Shown here one piece after another: positions 9,087-19,298 of a stretch of DNA of 64,000 nt. The stretch comes from CAWHYG01 sp963833505 (GTDB lineage: Bacteria; Eisenbacteria; RBG-16-71-46; CAIMUX01), in NCBI GenBank assembly GCA_963833505.1, contig CAWHYG010000007.1, positions 2,389,572 through 2,453,571 of the forward strand, written 5' to 3'. The notes beneath the pieces were generated by a model, which was not told where the DNA came from, did not search any database, and saw nothing but the letters and a program-made list of their open reading frames with translations. The position numbers were made by a program, and so were the translations under genes. The stretch's first letter is position 1. Each line of letters opens with the position of its first letter.

Positions 9087-11492
9087 TCAGGCGACTCCCC
9101 CCGTGGCGGCGGCCCTGACGCCGACCTGGAAGTCCCGCCCTTCCCATCGCCCCGCGATCGTCCAGAAGAAGGTGAAGCGAATCGGGGCCTTCTGCGCTGG
9201 CGGCACCCGGATGTCCACATATTCGTGGCCGGTCCCGATGGTCGTAGAGTTCGTGTCCTGGGCCTGCCTCCATTCGTCGCCCGTCCAGTGCAACCGGAAC
9301 GGGCAGGCTGCTTGGATCCGCAGGGTTCCACCGGCAGGTATCGAACGCACCTCCCGGTTGAATTTCCAGATCTCCAACGGTGGCGCCTTGCGGCGGTTGC
9401 GATAGCGATCGGCGACTTCCGAGATCAGGCCGAAGACCTGGCCGTCCGTTGCGGAGCGCACCAGTTGGATGTACTCGGCATGCGCCCACGCCAGAGGCAT
9501 GGCCCCCCCGGTGGGGCATCCGAAACCCATGTGAGCTGCGGGCATGTCCGGCAAGGCCCAGACCTGCTCGGGCAACAGTCTGGTCGAGGTGGCAAAGCCC
9601 TCCATGGCCCGTAGGAAGGGGCGCACGTCGCGTCCCGCCGCCAACTCGTAATGTCCACGCTCTCCCGTGAGCACCGGCCAGGCGTGTCCGTATCCCCAAC
9701 CCTGGTAGGGCCCGCCGTCTTTGCGCTGCCCATAGCCGTCATGATTGTATCGCCGCCAACAGGGGCCGAAGGGCGTGTCCACCCGGAGCACCGCGTCCAC
9801 CACGCGAAGAGAATCCTCGATCAGGGGATCGCCCGGCTTGCGGATTCCGTAGCGGGCCAGCTCAAGGAACCCCGCATCCACAATGTCTTTACCAGGATAC
9901 GTGGTGGTTTCCCCCGGCGGCTGGTTTCCCAACTCCAGGACCCCGTGGTTGGCATCTTCATCGGGCTGGGGATCGTTGGCGTCCACGGGATGAATCCGGA
10001 TGAAGTGGCGGCGAATGTCAGGGACCAGCGTACCTTCCGTGGTCACCGTCCAAGGTTCCAAATGGGACTCGAGAAAGTCGGCGTACTCTTCGAAGTACTG
10101 AGCCGTGGCCTGCTCGCCTCGCTCGCGCGCGAATACAGCGGCGCAGATGAGAGCGGCGATGTGCGCCGCCAGGGTAGACGGCAAATAACCGCTGCTTTCT
10201 TCCCAGCGTTCCTGGGGAGTCACCGGCCCGTGGTGGATGAGGTATCCCGCCGCTTTCAGCACCATCGGATAGGGATCGAAGTCCTCGAGAGCCTTGGCCT
10301 GGCGCAGGCGCCAGGCGAGAATAATGGGGTAGGCGGTCTCATCCAGCTGGGTGCCGCGCCAATAAGCTGATCCGTTGATCCAGAAGTTCTGGTAGAAGCC
10401 TCCATCCTCCTTCTGGGTACACGCGAGATAGATGAGCGCACGGAGCGGCACCGTCGTAGATCCGGCCGCGAGTAACGCCGTACAACTGTGACACATATCC
10501 CGCGTCCACACCAGATGGTAGCCACCCACGCGGTCGTCGGTCATGTACTCGCCCCAGGGTATACTGAGCGACGCGATCAAGGCGCCGTCGTACGTCTTGT
10601 CCTCATGCGCCAGGATGATGCTGTGGCTGGCGCGGTAGAGACGACCGTCGTCACCGACCGCTTCTTTCTTTCCCGGCCGCAGATGATCGGCGGCCCGCTG
10701 CCACTGCTCGACAAAGCGCGTGCGGTGATCAGCGAAGGCGGTACCCAGGGCCTGCCTGACCGTGACCAGGGCATGGTGCAGACTTTCCCCGAAAGCAAGT
10801 GCCAGCACGAACTCCCGGCTCCGCCGGATATCGAGTTCGCCGGTCAGGGCGATGTTGCCAGCAGGCGCAGAATTGAACTCCCAGTTCATCTGGAAGTTGT
10901 GGGCCAGGTCTTGCCAGCCGTCGGTCGTCCCCACATAGCCGCAGGAGCAGTGTCGGAACGGGACCGAGGCCGCCAGCACCAGCCAGGTGCCGCCCTTGTG
11001 CGCCGTCAGCACCGTTCCCCAGCTGGTCGTGACCACATTCCCGCTGTTGCGCCGGCCCCCGATTTCCAGGTGGGGCGCAAGCAGCGCGAAGAGCCGCAGC
11101 CGGGCAAGGATGCCGCCGTCTGCCTCCAGGCGGGTATGGATGAGCACACAGTCCTGATGGGGATCGGCGATGACCTCCTTGATGATGCGGTAGTTCCTCT
11201 GACGATCAACATTGGTGATACGAAACCCCAGCGCGTTATGGGCTATATACTCGTGGGAGTTGTCCAGCTGGCGTTCGTCGCAGAAGAAGGATTCCCCGTC
11301 GCTGACGAGGTATTGCAGATCGCGGATTTGCGGCCGATCAATGGTCGGGTAGTACACCTCGTTCAGAATACCCTTGGAGACCGTAAACCAGACCCGGCTC
11401 AAAGCCGAGTACGCCGTGCCCACTCCGTGTTTGTCGCTGCGCGTCCAGCGCGGTTCGATCCCAGGGCCGCCGCTGGCGGGATGATCGCTCAA
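9087..11492 (-). CDS. GH15 glucoamylase-like glycoside hydrolase
   Basis: An 801-residue enzyme of glycoside hydrolase family 15 (glucan 1,4-alpha-glucosidase and relatives), which release glucose from alpha-linked glucans with inversion. The N-terminal half is the family's beta-sandwich (SRVWFTVSKGILNEVYYP near the start). The catalytic (alpha/alpha)6 barrel begins around residue 300, with 'WGEYMTDDRVGGYHLVWTRD', 'DANHGVLELGNQPPGE' and 'GWGYGHAWPVLTGERGHYELA', which carry the family's acidic residues. No signal peptide is seen, so a cytoplasmic role on storage glycogen or imported oligosaccharide is likely. The predicted start is TTG; no ATG is available nearby, and the ribosome site is weak, so the true start is uncertain. 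It sits upstream of pgi on the same strand. Confidence 0.88.
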   Translation of the reverse strand: MSDHPASGGPGIEPRWTRSDKHGVGTAYSALSRVWFTVSKGILNEVYYPTIDRPQIRDLQYLVSDGESFFCDERQLDNSHEYIAHNALGFRITNVDRQRNYRIIKEVIADPHQDCVLIHTRLEADGGILARLRLFALLAPHLEIGGRRNSGNVVTTSWGTVLTAHKGGTWLVLAASVPFRHCSCGYVGTTDGWQDLAHNFQMNWEFNSAPAGNIALTGELDIRRSREFVLALAFGESLHHALVTVRQALGTAFADHRTRFVEQWQRAADHLRPGKKEAVGDDGRLYRASHSIILAHEDKTYDGALIASLSIPWGEYMTDDRVGGYHLVWTRDMCHSCTALLAAGSTTVPLRALIYLACTQKEDGGFYQNFWINGSAYWRGTQLDETAYPIILAWRLRQAKALEDFDPYPMVLKAAGYLIHHGPVTPQERWEESSGYLPSTLAAHIAALICAAVFARERGEQATAQYFEEYADFLESHLEPWTVTTEGTLVPDIRRHFIRIHPVDANDPQPDEDANHGVLELGNQPPGETTTYPGKDIVDAGFLELARYGIRKPGDPLIEDSLRVVDAVLRVDTPFGPCWRRYNHDGYGQRKDGGPYQGWGYGHAWPVLTGERGHYELAAGRDVRPFLRAMEGFATSTRLLPEQVWALPDMPAAHMGFGCPTGGAMPLAWAHAEYIQLVRSATDGQVFGLISEVADRYRNRRKAPPLEIWKFNREVRSIPAGGTLRIQAACPFRLHWTGDEWRQAQDTNSTTIGTGHEYVDIRVPPAQKAPIRFTFFWTIAGRWEGRDFQVGVRAAATGGVA

Positions 11493-11827
11493 CAGGATTG
11501 CCGTGACGAGCTCCTCATTTCCATCAAGCGGGCATCATTCATGGCCTTCGGGGACTTTGGCCGGTGAAGGCTTCGCATGCAGGATTGCGCTGGATCATCA
11601 TTCTTCGCCCTTGAGCCTACGCTGATGATGCCACTGTTAAACCAACAGCGTCCATGACATTGTTCCTTTGAGCGTCAGGGTCTCACCGGTCGTCCGGCCG
11701 GCCCATGTCCGGCGCCTGGGAGCCCTTGACCGGAGGAATACGCATGAGGCGGGCACCCGAACCCGGCTCACATCCTGAGCCCGGCAGCCGCCCCCGGCTG
11801 CCGAGCCCAGTGCTTGGGGTGAGCGGG
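11493..11827. other. Intergenic, nothing recognised
   Basis: No coding pattern or RNA is supported. It separates the glucoamylase start from the end of the secreted two-gene operon, so a promoter for the glucoamylase-pgi pair should lie here. Confidence 0.4.
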
Positions 11828-12382
11828 CTAGCGGATGACCACCAACTTCTGCAGCTTCTGCGTCGCGCCGATGGTAAACTTGATCAGATACACACCGCTG
11901 GCTACCGAACTGCCATGGTCGTCCGCGCCGTTCCAGGTCGCCAAATGCCTTCCGGGTCCCATCGGAGTCGACAGGATCGTGCGCACGCGACGTCCAGTAG
12001 GATCGTAGATCTCCACGCGGACCACTTCGGGCCGCCCGAGCGTGAACCCGATCACCGTCGATCCTTGACACGGGCTCGGACTTGCCGGCTCCACCTGAGT
12101 CACGAACTTCTCCGCCGGAGGAGCGGAGGGCACCGACGTCGTGTTGCTGCCGCCGCACCAGAAGCCTCCGTCGACGACATAGCTGCCTCCGCCCAAGGTG
12201 CCGGCGTCCGGCTGTCCAGCCGTGCCGCTCACGACATACTGCCCGGCCGAGCTCGTGCCGCCACCCCCGTCGATCGTGAAGTTGTTGATGCTCTGATCCG
12301 CCGCGGCAGCGCCCGCCCAGGCCGCCGCACCGACCGCCAGGACCCAGACGAGGTTCCGCTCGATGTGTCCCGCCGGCCTCAT
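11828..12382 (-). CDS. Small secreted sorting-domain protein
   Basis: A 184-residue exported protein whose start overlaps the stop of the upstream gene (ATGA at 12379-12382), so it is translationally coupled. After a signal peptide ending in Ala-rich sequence, residues 30-70 contain the widespread secreted-protein pattern 'FTIDGGGGTSSAGQYVVSG..GQPDAG..LGGGSYVVDGGFW', seen in planctomycetes and candidate phyla and of unknown function. A short linker leads to a FlgD-like sorting domain (IYDPTGRRVRTI, TWNGADDHG, SGVYLIKF) filling the last 80 residues. The protein is therefore mostly one beta-rich module plus an export/anchoring signal. No enzymatic motif is seen. Confidence 0.75.
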   Translation of the reverse strand: MRPAGHIERNLVWVLAVGAAAWAGAAAADQSINNFTIDGGGGTSSAGQYVVSGTAGQPDAGTLGGGSYVVDGGFWCGGSNTTSVPSAPPAEKFVTQVEPASPSPCQGSTVIGFTLGRPEVVRVEIYDPTGRRVRTILSTPMGPGRHLATWNGADDHGSSVASGVYLIKFTIGATQKLQKLVVIR

Positions 12383-13905
12383 CGCGCCGCTCCCGTGTGC
12401 GCGTTCGCCGGTCCGCGGTTGATGGCCGAGTTGTCGCCGGTCTCATAAGCGCCGGGGTTCAGATACTTTCCACGGTCGGCCAGCGGCTTGTCCTCCTCGA
12501 CGATGATCGGATGCGTCACCGCCCAGGCATCGTGGCGGATTCCGGTGACCTGCCAGGAAACGCGCACGTTCGGCTTGTCGGTCCGGATGACAAACCGGTT
12601 GCCGGCAATCTCCGACTCCACGATGGCCTGGGCGAACTGCCCGATCGAAGTCAACTGATAGCGGAAATCCTTGTTCAGCGCGCTGAAGTACGAGGGGAGC
12701 TGGACCGCGGCCTCGCCCTTGGCGTCGGTGGTGACGATCCCGTTGTAGATGTTCATCATGTCCGGGCTCTCGACGAACGAATGGCTCAGGGTCTTGTTCA
12801 ACGGGTCGAGGGGATGGTCGATCTTGAACGACCCGCTGGCCTTGGAGAGAGTGCCCGCGATGTGCACGCGGCCATTGAAGTAACCGGCATATCCCTGGGA
12901 GTCGCTTCCGCCGTTGCTGCCGTAGACGCCGTAGCCGGTCGCGGTCTGGCCGTAGACGCCCGTGCCGAGGTTGCCGTAACCCGCAACGCCGGCGCCGCCG
13001 CTGCCGCCCGTGCCCCCCCAGACTCCGGTTCCGCCGTTCGTGTCATCGATTCCCATCACGCCGGCTCCGTCGGTGGTGGCGCAGTCACCGCGCACGCCAA
13101 CCGCGACGCCCGTACCGTGCACGCCGTTGGAATTGGCGGCGCTGCTGTTGCCGTTGACCGCATCGGTGGAACTCGTGGAGACATCGATCCGGGCCGCCGG
13201 GCTCGTAGTGCCGACTCCCATGTCTCCGCCGCTGGTCACCGTCACGGCCGTCCCGCCGTTGTAGAGCTGCCACTTGCCGTTGGATCCGTCCCAGGAAGTC
13301 CAGGCTGAGTTCGCGCCGTTGGAGTAGCCGTAGAACGGAATGCCGGAGGCGCCCTGGGTCTGGATGTACATGCCGCCGTAGCCCGAGGAGACCGGCGCCT
13401 CGATCCCGAAGAACTCCGCGCCGGTGACGGTCGTGGAGCGGTTGATGCCGACGAATCCGCTGTTCGCGTTCTGGATGGCGGTCCCGTTCTGCGTCCAGTG
13501 ATTGTCGCCGGAGGTCTCGGAGAAGATCGCCGCCGGACTCGGCGTGACCGGCTGCCTGGGGGTCAGCACGGTCCACGGATCGTTGCCGCTGGAGGATCCG
13601 GGACGCACCGCGACCTCGAGCCAGCGGGCGTTCGGGCCGAAGGCGCCGGCGCCGAAGTCCACCGGCGCGGTGAAGATGCCGGCGGCCACGTTGAGGTTCT
13701 CGTCGTCAACCGCGGAGCCGATCTCGCTCCCGGCGGTCGGATCGTCAAAGAGGCGGAAGCGGAAATCGTATTGGCCGCTGGCGGGCGAGCCGCCGTCCTG
13801 CAGGGCGCCCTGGTAGGTGAACGCCGTCCCCAGCGGCGTCGTGGCCAGGGCCGAGCCCGCCGCGGCGAACAGAAGCAAGACACAGATAACATTATACAAC
13901 TTCAT
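12379..13905 (-). CDS. Secreted glycine-rich tail-fibre-like protein
   Basis: A 508-residue exported protein; the start at 13905 follows AGAGGGA and gives a clean signal peptide (MKLYNVICVLLLFAAAGSALA). Residues 30-130 include 'FTYQGALQDGGSPASGQYDF' and 'VLTPRQPVTPSPAAIFS', an N-terminal domain common in planctomycetes. The middle has 'VGTTSPAARIDVS' and a run of Gly-rich beta repeats (GVWGGTGG, GVAGYGNLGTGVYGQ, GYGVYGSNGG), resembling trimeric tail-fibre or collar proteins. The C-terminal 150 residues form a compact conserved module (FRYQLTSIGQFAQAIV..VSWQVTGIRHD) with a tail rich in Asn and Ala. It lacks the sorting domain, which the coupled downstream gene supplies. A role as a surface fibre is inference. 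Confidence 0.7.
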   Translation of the reverse strand: MKLYNVICVLLLFAAAGSALATTPLGTAFTYQGALQDGGSPASGQYDFRFRLFDDPTAGSEIGSAVDDENLNVAAGIFTAPVDFGAGAFGPNARWLEVAVRPGSSSGNDPWTVLTPRQPVTPSPAAIFSETSGDNHWTQNGTAIQNANSGFVGINRSTTVTGAEFFGIEAPVSSGYGGMYIQTQGASGIPFYGYSNGANSAWTSWDGSNGKWQLYNGGTAVTVTSGGDMGVGTTSPAARIDVSTSSTDAVNGNSSAANSNGVHGTGVAVGVRGDCATTDGAGVMGIDDTNGGTGVWGGTGGSGGAGVAGYGNLGTGVYGQTATGYGVYGSNGGSDSQGYAGYFNGRVHIAGTLSKASGSFKIDHPLDPLNKTLSHSFVESPDMMNIYNGIVTTDAKGEAAVQLPSYFSALNKDFRYQLTSIGQFAQAIVESEIAGNRFVIRTDKPNVRVSWQVTGIRHDAWAVTHPIIVEEDKPLADRGKYLNPGAYETGDNSAINRGPANAHTGAAR

Positions 13906-14402
13906 CGAATGGCACTCCCTCTGCACAAACGGTAATTGACTTGTTGGAATTGACCGGTGGAGCCGTTCCAGGCCGAATGATTGTCGCTGTGGCAACAACC
14001 TCGATCGACCGCGAATTCCGAGGATGATACCACTTCGGCCGAGATCATGGGAGTAGCGATCGACACACTTCGTGCTTCTTCTTGGGGCCGGCTCAGAGGA
14101 TTGATCATCGCAGTTTCTGTGAGGCGCGCTCTCCGGCGAGATCGGCGGTCTAGCCCTCCACCGAAAATGGACGGACTCCTGGGGTCGACATCCGATAACG
14201 GCGATTTATTCTGTCCGTCAGTCAAACGAGTTGACAAGGTTACCAACCCGGACGAGAGTCCCAGGGTGGGCAATCTGGCCCCCCTGAACGGTCCGAGTTC
14301 GAACTGACGCGTGAAAGCAGAGACGGGGCGCTTCGAGGGAAATGGATTCGGCCCGGTTTCGGTCGACCAAGCTTTACGCCGTGTTCCTGAAGGAGGTCTC
14401 GA
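13906..14402. other. Intergenic between divergent secreted operons
   Basis: About 500 bases without a supported gene. It must hold the divergent promoters of the fibre-like operon (left) and the subtilisin (right). A strong AAGGAGG ribosome site sits at the right end for the gene at 14403. Confidence 0.45.
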
Positions 14403-17400
14403 ATGCGTCCCCGATCGCCAGGCTCGACCATCGGACGTGCCGTCCGCACTCTGGCGCTGATTGCACCGCTGCTCATGAGCACACCGTTTCTTGGGGGGGT
14501 GGCGGCCTTGCTCGCGATCGGCTCCGCCAGCGCCGCCTCGAGCCCGATGGGAGCGCGGACTCCGGTCCCTGCGTCGGTAAGCTTCGCGCCCGTACAGAAC
14601 GGATTCTCACGGACTGGAACGACGGTTCCTTCCTACGCGCCCGACCGGATCCTGGTTCAGTTCACCTCCGGCGCGTACGCCGGGTCGAACCTGGCCGCCG
14701 CTGGCGATCGGGGAGTTCCGATGCCGGGAGCCGTGACCGGCATTGCCTCGATTGATGCGCTCAGTCGCAGATCCGGAGTCTTGGGGCTCTCCCGAGCGCT
14801 GATCAAGCCGGGGAACCGGAGGCTGGCGGCACCGCTGGGTCTGGAACGCTGGTTCATCTTCGAGCTTCCCCCGGGGACGGATATCCCGGCGGCGGTCGAC
14901 GAGTACAGCTCCGACCCCAACGTGGAGCATGCCAGCCCGGACTGGACGCTCTTCCCGGCCTTTGTTCCTTCGGATCCGAACTATCCGCAGAACTGGGGAG
15001 ACAACAACACCGGGCAGCTCCCCAGCGCGCAACTGCCGGCGGGGAAGCACACCGGCCCCCTCGTGGGTACTCCCGGGTGGGATTCCGGGGCGCAGAAGGC
15101 CTGGGATTGCTTCCCGTTCGTTCCTACGTCCAACGTGATCATCGCGATCCTCGACACCGGGGTCGACTCCTCCCATCCGGACCTGGCGGGGCAACTGGTC
15201 GCGGGGTACAACTTCTTCAGCTTCAACACCAACACCACCGACGTCATCGGCCACGGGACGTGTTGCGCGGGAGTGGCGGTGGAGGCGCTCAATAGCATCG
15301 GTTCCTGCGGTATCGCGCCCTGGTGCCAGGTCATGCCGCTCAAGGTGGACGACGATAAAACCGAGCTGGTCTCCCTCGTAGCCGCGACCAATGCGATCAT
15401 CTATGCCGCCGACCACTCGGCCAATATCATCAGCATGAGCTTCGGCGCTTTCCTTTCGTCCAGCTGGGCGATGGACGCAGCCATCGATTACGCCTACAAC
15501 GCCGGCGTCACGCTCCTGGCCGCCACCGGGAACTGGAACATGCCCATTATCAGCTACCCGGCGAGCAACGCCGAGGTCATCGCCGTGGGTGCGGCCGCGC
15601 CTTGCAGCGGAGATCCCAGCAATCCCCTGGGGGGGCAGGGCGGCCGCAAGCGGAGCAGCAATAATCCCAATCTCTGTAATCCGGGGGTGTGGCCTGACCC
15701 CTACGGCTGCACCTGCGACGGCGAATACTGGTGGGGTTCAGACTACGGCGCCTCAGCGACCATCAACGCACCGGATGCGGTGGACATCCTTGGACCGACC
15801 ATTCTGCCGACGACCGACATCGTCGGCGCCGGCGGCTATGACCCGGGCGACTACTATCGCTATATGAACGGCACCTCCTGCGCCACGCCCTATGTGGCCG
15901 GCGTCTGCGGGCTGATCAAGCTGGAGCATCCGGCCTGGACCCCGGCGCAGGTCCGGGCCCAATTGGTCAACACCGCGACCGCCGTGCACAACGTGGAAAC
16001 CAAAGGCACCAACCCAAAATGGGACCCGCACTCGGGCTACGGCCTGGTCAACGCCCAGGGGGCGGCGACCTGCAATCCCTGGACCTGGCCCCCGCCGCCC
16101 ACGGCCGCCTTCGCCGGCAACCCCACCACCGGCTGCGCGCCGCTTACGGTCACCTTCACCGACCAGTCCACCGGCTCTCCGACGAGCTGGAGCTGGGACT
16201 TCGGCGACGGCTCGGTCAGCGCGCTCCAGAACCCTGTGCACACGTACACCTCGCCCGGGAGCTACACCGTGGCCGAGACCGTGCAAAACGCCGGCGGCGC
16301 GAACACTCTCACCCAGACCAATTACATCTCGATCCCCTGTCCGGGTCCGAGCAGCACCGCGAACCTCTTCGGACTCGTCGATGACGGCATTTCGATGAGG
16401 CTTCTGCTCATCAACAAATCGACCGCTCAGACCAGTGTCTACCAGACTTACCCATCCGATGGGCTTGCCAGCGGCAATATCATGGCGCTGACTTACGACC
16501 CGGACGCCGGTCTGTTTCTCGCCAGCCGCCAGGCGGCCAACGGTTCGTCCTGGCTGATCAAACTTGATCCCAAGGTTTCCGGACCGCTTGGAAAGAACGA
16601 GGTTCCGCTCGCCTCCTCGGTGGAGCGGGTTGTTGGAATTGAGTATGTGAACAAGAAGATCCTCGTCATGTACGGCCTTGGGCTGACGGAAACCATGGGT
16701 CAGATCGATCTCCTAGGCAATCTTCTGGCGTCGAGCAACCCAGACGCAAAGAAGGACAGCGATTATGTCTTGAACGGCCCGCCCGCCGCACCCGGAGCGC
16801 TGAACTTCGACCCGAATTCGTACATGCCTATCTTCCAAACCGTCACGGGACCGCCCGTCACCAACATCCCTCCCACCACCTGGAAACCGTTGCCATGGAA
16901 TCCCCCAAATGACGACAATAATACCATGGATGACGCGGCGGTGGATCCGGATCTTCCGAATGCCATCTACGTCACCCAGGGTTACAAACCACCGTATGGC
17001 CTGGTCGATCTGCAAGCGCCGAATTATAATGCCTACAACATTGTGGGTCCGTACGCCCCGCAGGACGCCATCCCGGCTATCGCCTTCGCCGCTCTCGGCC
17101 CCCCTGCCTGTCCGGTCGAGGGCCATGTATTTTACGACCAGAATGGCGACGGCAAGCAGGACAACGGTGAACCCGGCACGTCCGGGTGGACCGTGACCTT
17201 GACCGGGCTGGGGAACAGCTCCTATTCGGCCACAACCAACGCTTACGGCTTTTACAGCATTGCGGTTCCTGGCCCCGGCACCTACACGCTCGCGGAAGTG
17301 AACCAGCCCGGAACCATTGAAACCCTTCCGGGAACCGGAAGCTACTCCATCACTGTACCCCCGTGCCCGACGGACGAGTACGACTTCGGCAATTACTATT

Positions 17401-19175
17401 GTGGTGACCCTACGTGCGCTCCCGTCCCGGCGTGCCTGAGCGCCTGGTACAGCTTCCAGGAGTGCAATGGGACCGTCGCCCATGACGTGGCTCGTGGGGC
17501 CGACGGCACGCTCGAGGGAATCGGCAACGCCCTCCCGCAGTGGGTGCCGGGAAGCCTGCCCCAGGCTTGCGCCCTCAACTTTCCCGCCACACCCGTCACC
17601 TGGGTGGCCGTGCCCGACAAGCCGGGCAATCGTTTTGGCAGCGGCAGCTTCGCCATTGTCGCCTATGTGAACACGAGCTACGCCGGTCCTGCCCCGTGCA
17701 CCATCGTGGACAAGTCCACGTTTTCGCCCCTCGGCATCGCCGGGATCTCCGGCTACAGACTCTTCATCTCCGGCGGCAAGGTCCATCTGCAATATGGCAC
17801 CGGTATCCCGAATTGGAGCGATCACGACTCGAACGCTTCGGTCAACGACGGCAAATGGCACGTCATTGTTGCTCGCGTTTGTCGTGATCCCGGCAACCTC
17901 GGCGCGGCGATCTTCATCGATGGAGTCAAGCAGGCGTTCCCTCCCAACACCGTGTCCATCGGCAACATCGACGTAAACAAAGAGCTGACCGTGGGAGCCA
18001 ACGGGCCAAACACGCAGGGCATACGGAGTGCGCCCTTCCAAGGGGATCTCGGCCCGATCCAGCTTTATCCGTGTTGTATCAGCGACGAGGACGTATCCTA
18101 CGACTTCGCCGATGCCTTCCGGGGATCGTGTCACGACCGTTGCCAGGTGGACGCGGTCACCCAAGCCTGTCCCCCTACTGCCGTTGTCACCTTGACGGTG
18201 TTCACGACCAACCCCGGCCCGCAGAGCTTCCAATACACGATCTCCGGCGTGCCCGGCAGCTGCAACTCCGCTCCCCCGACCCAGTTCAGCCCCGCCACGG
18301 GAATCGTGAATATTTCCGGAACGACCGTGCCGCAGATGGGCTCCGCCCAGATCACGGTGACGATCCCGCCGGCCATGATATCGAACACGTGGTGCTGTTA
18401 CACCGTCACGGTCCGCAACATGTACACGGGTGAGTGCTGCCAGTGTTCCGGGAAGATATACAAGGAATGCGACGTCGTCGTCCACCCGGGGGGAGGCGGC
18501 AGCCCTCCGGGGATTCAGCCGGTCTCTCCGGGCGACCCGACCCCGCTGCAGTTCCTGGTCAAGAATCAAGGGGGCAACTGGTACCGGTCGAACTACGTGA
18601 TCTACGCGCAGAGCGCGGATGGCGACTCGTCCAATCACAACGTTCGACTGAACGACCTCGCGCCCGGTCTGCCGGTGCGCGGCGACCTGAGCCTGGCGCC
18701 CGGCCAACAGCAGGCGATCTCGGTCTCGGTGGATCTGATGGAGTTCCAGCCCCTGGCGATCCAGGACGTCGTGTTGTCGCTCAGCCCGGAGTCGATTCCG
18801 CGCCTGGATGACGTCGCCTCGAGCTCCTTCCTCACCGTCGCCCAGCCGGGTTCCCACGGGGAACAACTCGGTCCGGCGGCTGTGCCCGGAGCGACCATGA
18901 GCCGGGATCTGCGCATCGGCCCAAATCCGTTCCACGATCGCACCAGCATCAGCTTCGGCCTGGCCACACCGGCGTCTAACGTGGAGGCGGAGGTGATCGA
19001 CGTGAATGGAAGGATGGTGCGAAGGCTCTATTCCGGAACGCTTTCGGCGGGAGCGCAGCATCTGACCTGGGACGGGATGGACGAGCGAGGCCAGCCGTGC
19101 CCCGGCGGGATCTATTTTGCTCGGGTGCGGATCGGGCCGGAGCTGCGGTCGACCATTCTCGTGTTGGTGAGATAA
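14403..19175 (+). CDS. Secreted multidomain subtilisin-family protease
   Basis: A 1590-residue S8 serine protease. The signal peptide spans the first 45 residues. An I9-like propeptide region precedes the catalytic domain, whose triad is visible: Asp251 in 'IAILDTGVDSSHPDLAG', His284 in 'IGHGTCCAGV', Ser492 in 'NGTSCATPYVAGV'. Cysteine-rich inserts lie within the domain. Then follow a PKD domain (about 560-650, with 'SWSWDFGDGS'), a beta-propeller-like region, an SdrD/Cna-B-like module ('VFYDQNGDGKQDNGEPG', about 905), a LamG/concanavalin-like domain (about 1010-1240), a further beta domain, and a FlgD-like sorting domain in the last 80 residues. It is probably exported and cell-surface attached, degrading extracellular protein. 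The ribosome site GAAGGAGG is strong. Confidence 0.9.
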   Translation: MRPRSPGSTIGRAVRTLALIAPLLMSTPFLGGVAALLAIGSASAASSPMGARTPVPASVSFAPVQNGFSRTGTTVPSYAPDRILVQFTSGAYAGSNLAAAGDRGVPMPGAVTGIASIDALSRRSGVLGLSRALIKPGNRRLAAPLGLERWFIFELPPGTDIPAAVDEYSSDPNVEHASPDWTLFPAFVPSDPNYPQNWGDNNTGQLPSAQLPAGKHTGPLVGTPGWDSGAQKAWDCFPFVPTSNVIIAILDTGVDSSHPDLAGQLVAGYNFFSFNTNTTDVIGHGTCCAGVAVEALNSIGSCGIAPWCQVMPLKVDDDKTELVSLVAATNAIIYAADHSANIISMSFGAFLSSSWAMDAAIDYAYNAGVTLLAATGNWNMPIISYPASNAEVIAVGAAAPCSGDPSNPLGGQGGRKRSSNNPNLCNPGVWPDPYGCTCDGEYWWGSDYGASATINAPDAVDILGPTILPTTDIVGAGGYDPGDYYRYMNGTSCATPYVAGVCGLIKLEHPAWTPAQVRAQLVNTATAVHNVETKGTNPKWDPHSGYGLVNAQGAATCNPWTWPPPPTAAFAGNPTTGCAPLTVTFTDQSTGSPTSWSWDFGDGSVSALQNPVHTYTSPGSYTVAETVQNAGGANTLTQTNYISIPCPGPSSTANLFGLVDDGISMRLLLINKSTAQTSVYQTYPSDGLASGNIMALTYDPDAGLFLASRQAANGSSWLIKLDPKVSGPLGKNEVPLASSVERVVGIEYVNKKILVMYGLGLTETMGQIDLLGNLLASSNPDAKKDSDYVLNGPPAAPGALNFDPNSYMPIFQTVTGPPVTNIPPTTWKPLPWNPPNDDNNTMDDAAVDPDLPNAIYVTQGYKPPYGLVDLQAPNYNAYNIVGPYAPQDAIPAIAFAALGPPACPVEGHVFYDQNGDGKQDNGEPGTSGWTVTLTGLGNSSYSATTNAYGFYSIAVPGPGTYTLAEVNQPGTIETLPGTGSYSITVPPCPTDEYDFGNYYCGDPTCAPVPACLSAWYSFQECNGTVAHDVARGADGTLEGIGNALPQWVPGSLPQACALNFPATPVTWVAVPDKPGNRFGSGSFAIVAYVNTSYAGPAPCTIVDKSTFSPLGIAGISGYRLFISGGKVHLQYGTGIPNWSDHDSNASVNDGKWHVIVARVCRDPGNLGAAIFIDGVKQAFPPNTVSIGNIDVNKELTVGANGPNTQGIRSAPFQGDLGPIQLYPCCISDEDVSYDFADAFRGSCHDRCQVDAVTQACPPTAVVTLTVFTTNPGPQSFQYTISGVPGSCNSAPPTQFSPATGIVNISGTTVPQMGSAQITVTIPPAMISNTWCCYTVTVRNMYTGECCQCSGKIYKECDVVVHPGGGGSPPGIQPVSPGDPTPLQFLVKNQGGNWYRSNYVIYAQSADGDSSNHNVRLNDLAPGLPVRGDLSLAPGQQQAISVSVDLMEFQPLAIQDVVLSLSPESIPRLDDVASSSFLTVAQPGSHGEQLGPAAVPGATMSRDLRIGPNPFHDRTSISFGLATPASNVEAEVIDVNGRMVRRLYSGTLSAGAQHLTWDGMDERGQPCPGGIYFARVRIGPELRSTILVLVR

Positions 19176-19204
19176 GGAGGACGGCCCGATCAAGAGCCCC
19201 CGGT

Positions 19205-19232
19205 GGCCGCCTTCCGGACCTCGAAGGCGGCC
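19205..19232 (+). terminator. Hairpin after the subtilisin gene
   Basis: A perfect 9-bp stem GGCCGCCTT / AAGGCGGCC with a 10-base loop lies 30 bases past the stop. It has no T-run, so intrinsic termination is uncertain; it also sits at the end of the convergent isocitrate lyase gene. Confidence 0.4.
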
Positions 19233-19298
19233 ATCGGCGTCTCCTCAGCCCCTTCGTCGACGGATGGTGAACCTCGGGTGCGCTTCGCGCAAAGCCGT

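Noticed and set aside
16713..19193. 826-codon minus-strand open frame
   Set aside because: Shadow of the subtilisin gene caused by high GC; low-complexity Arg/Gly/His composition.
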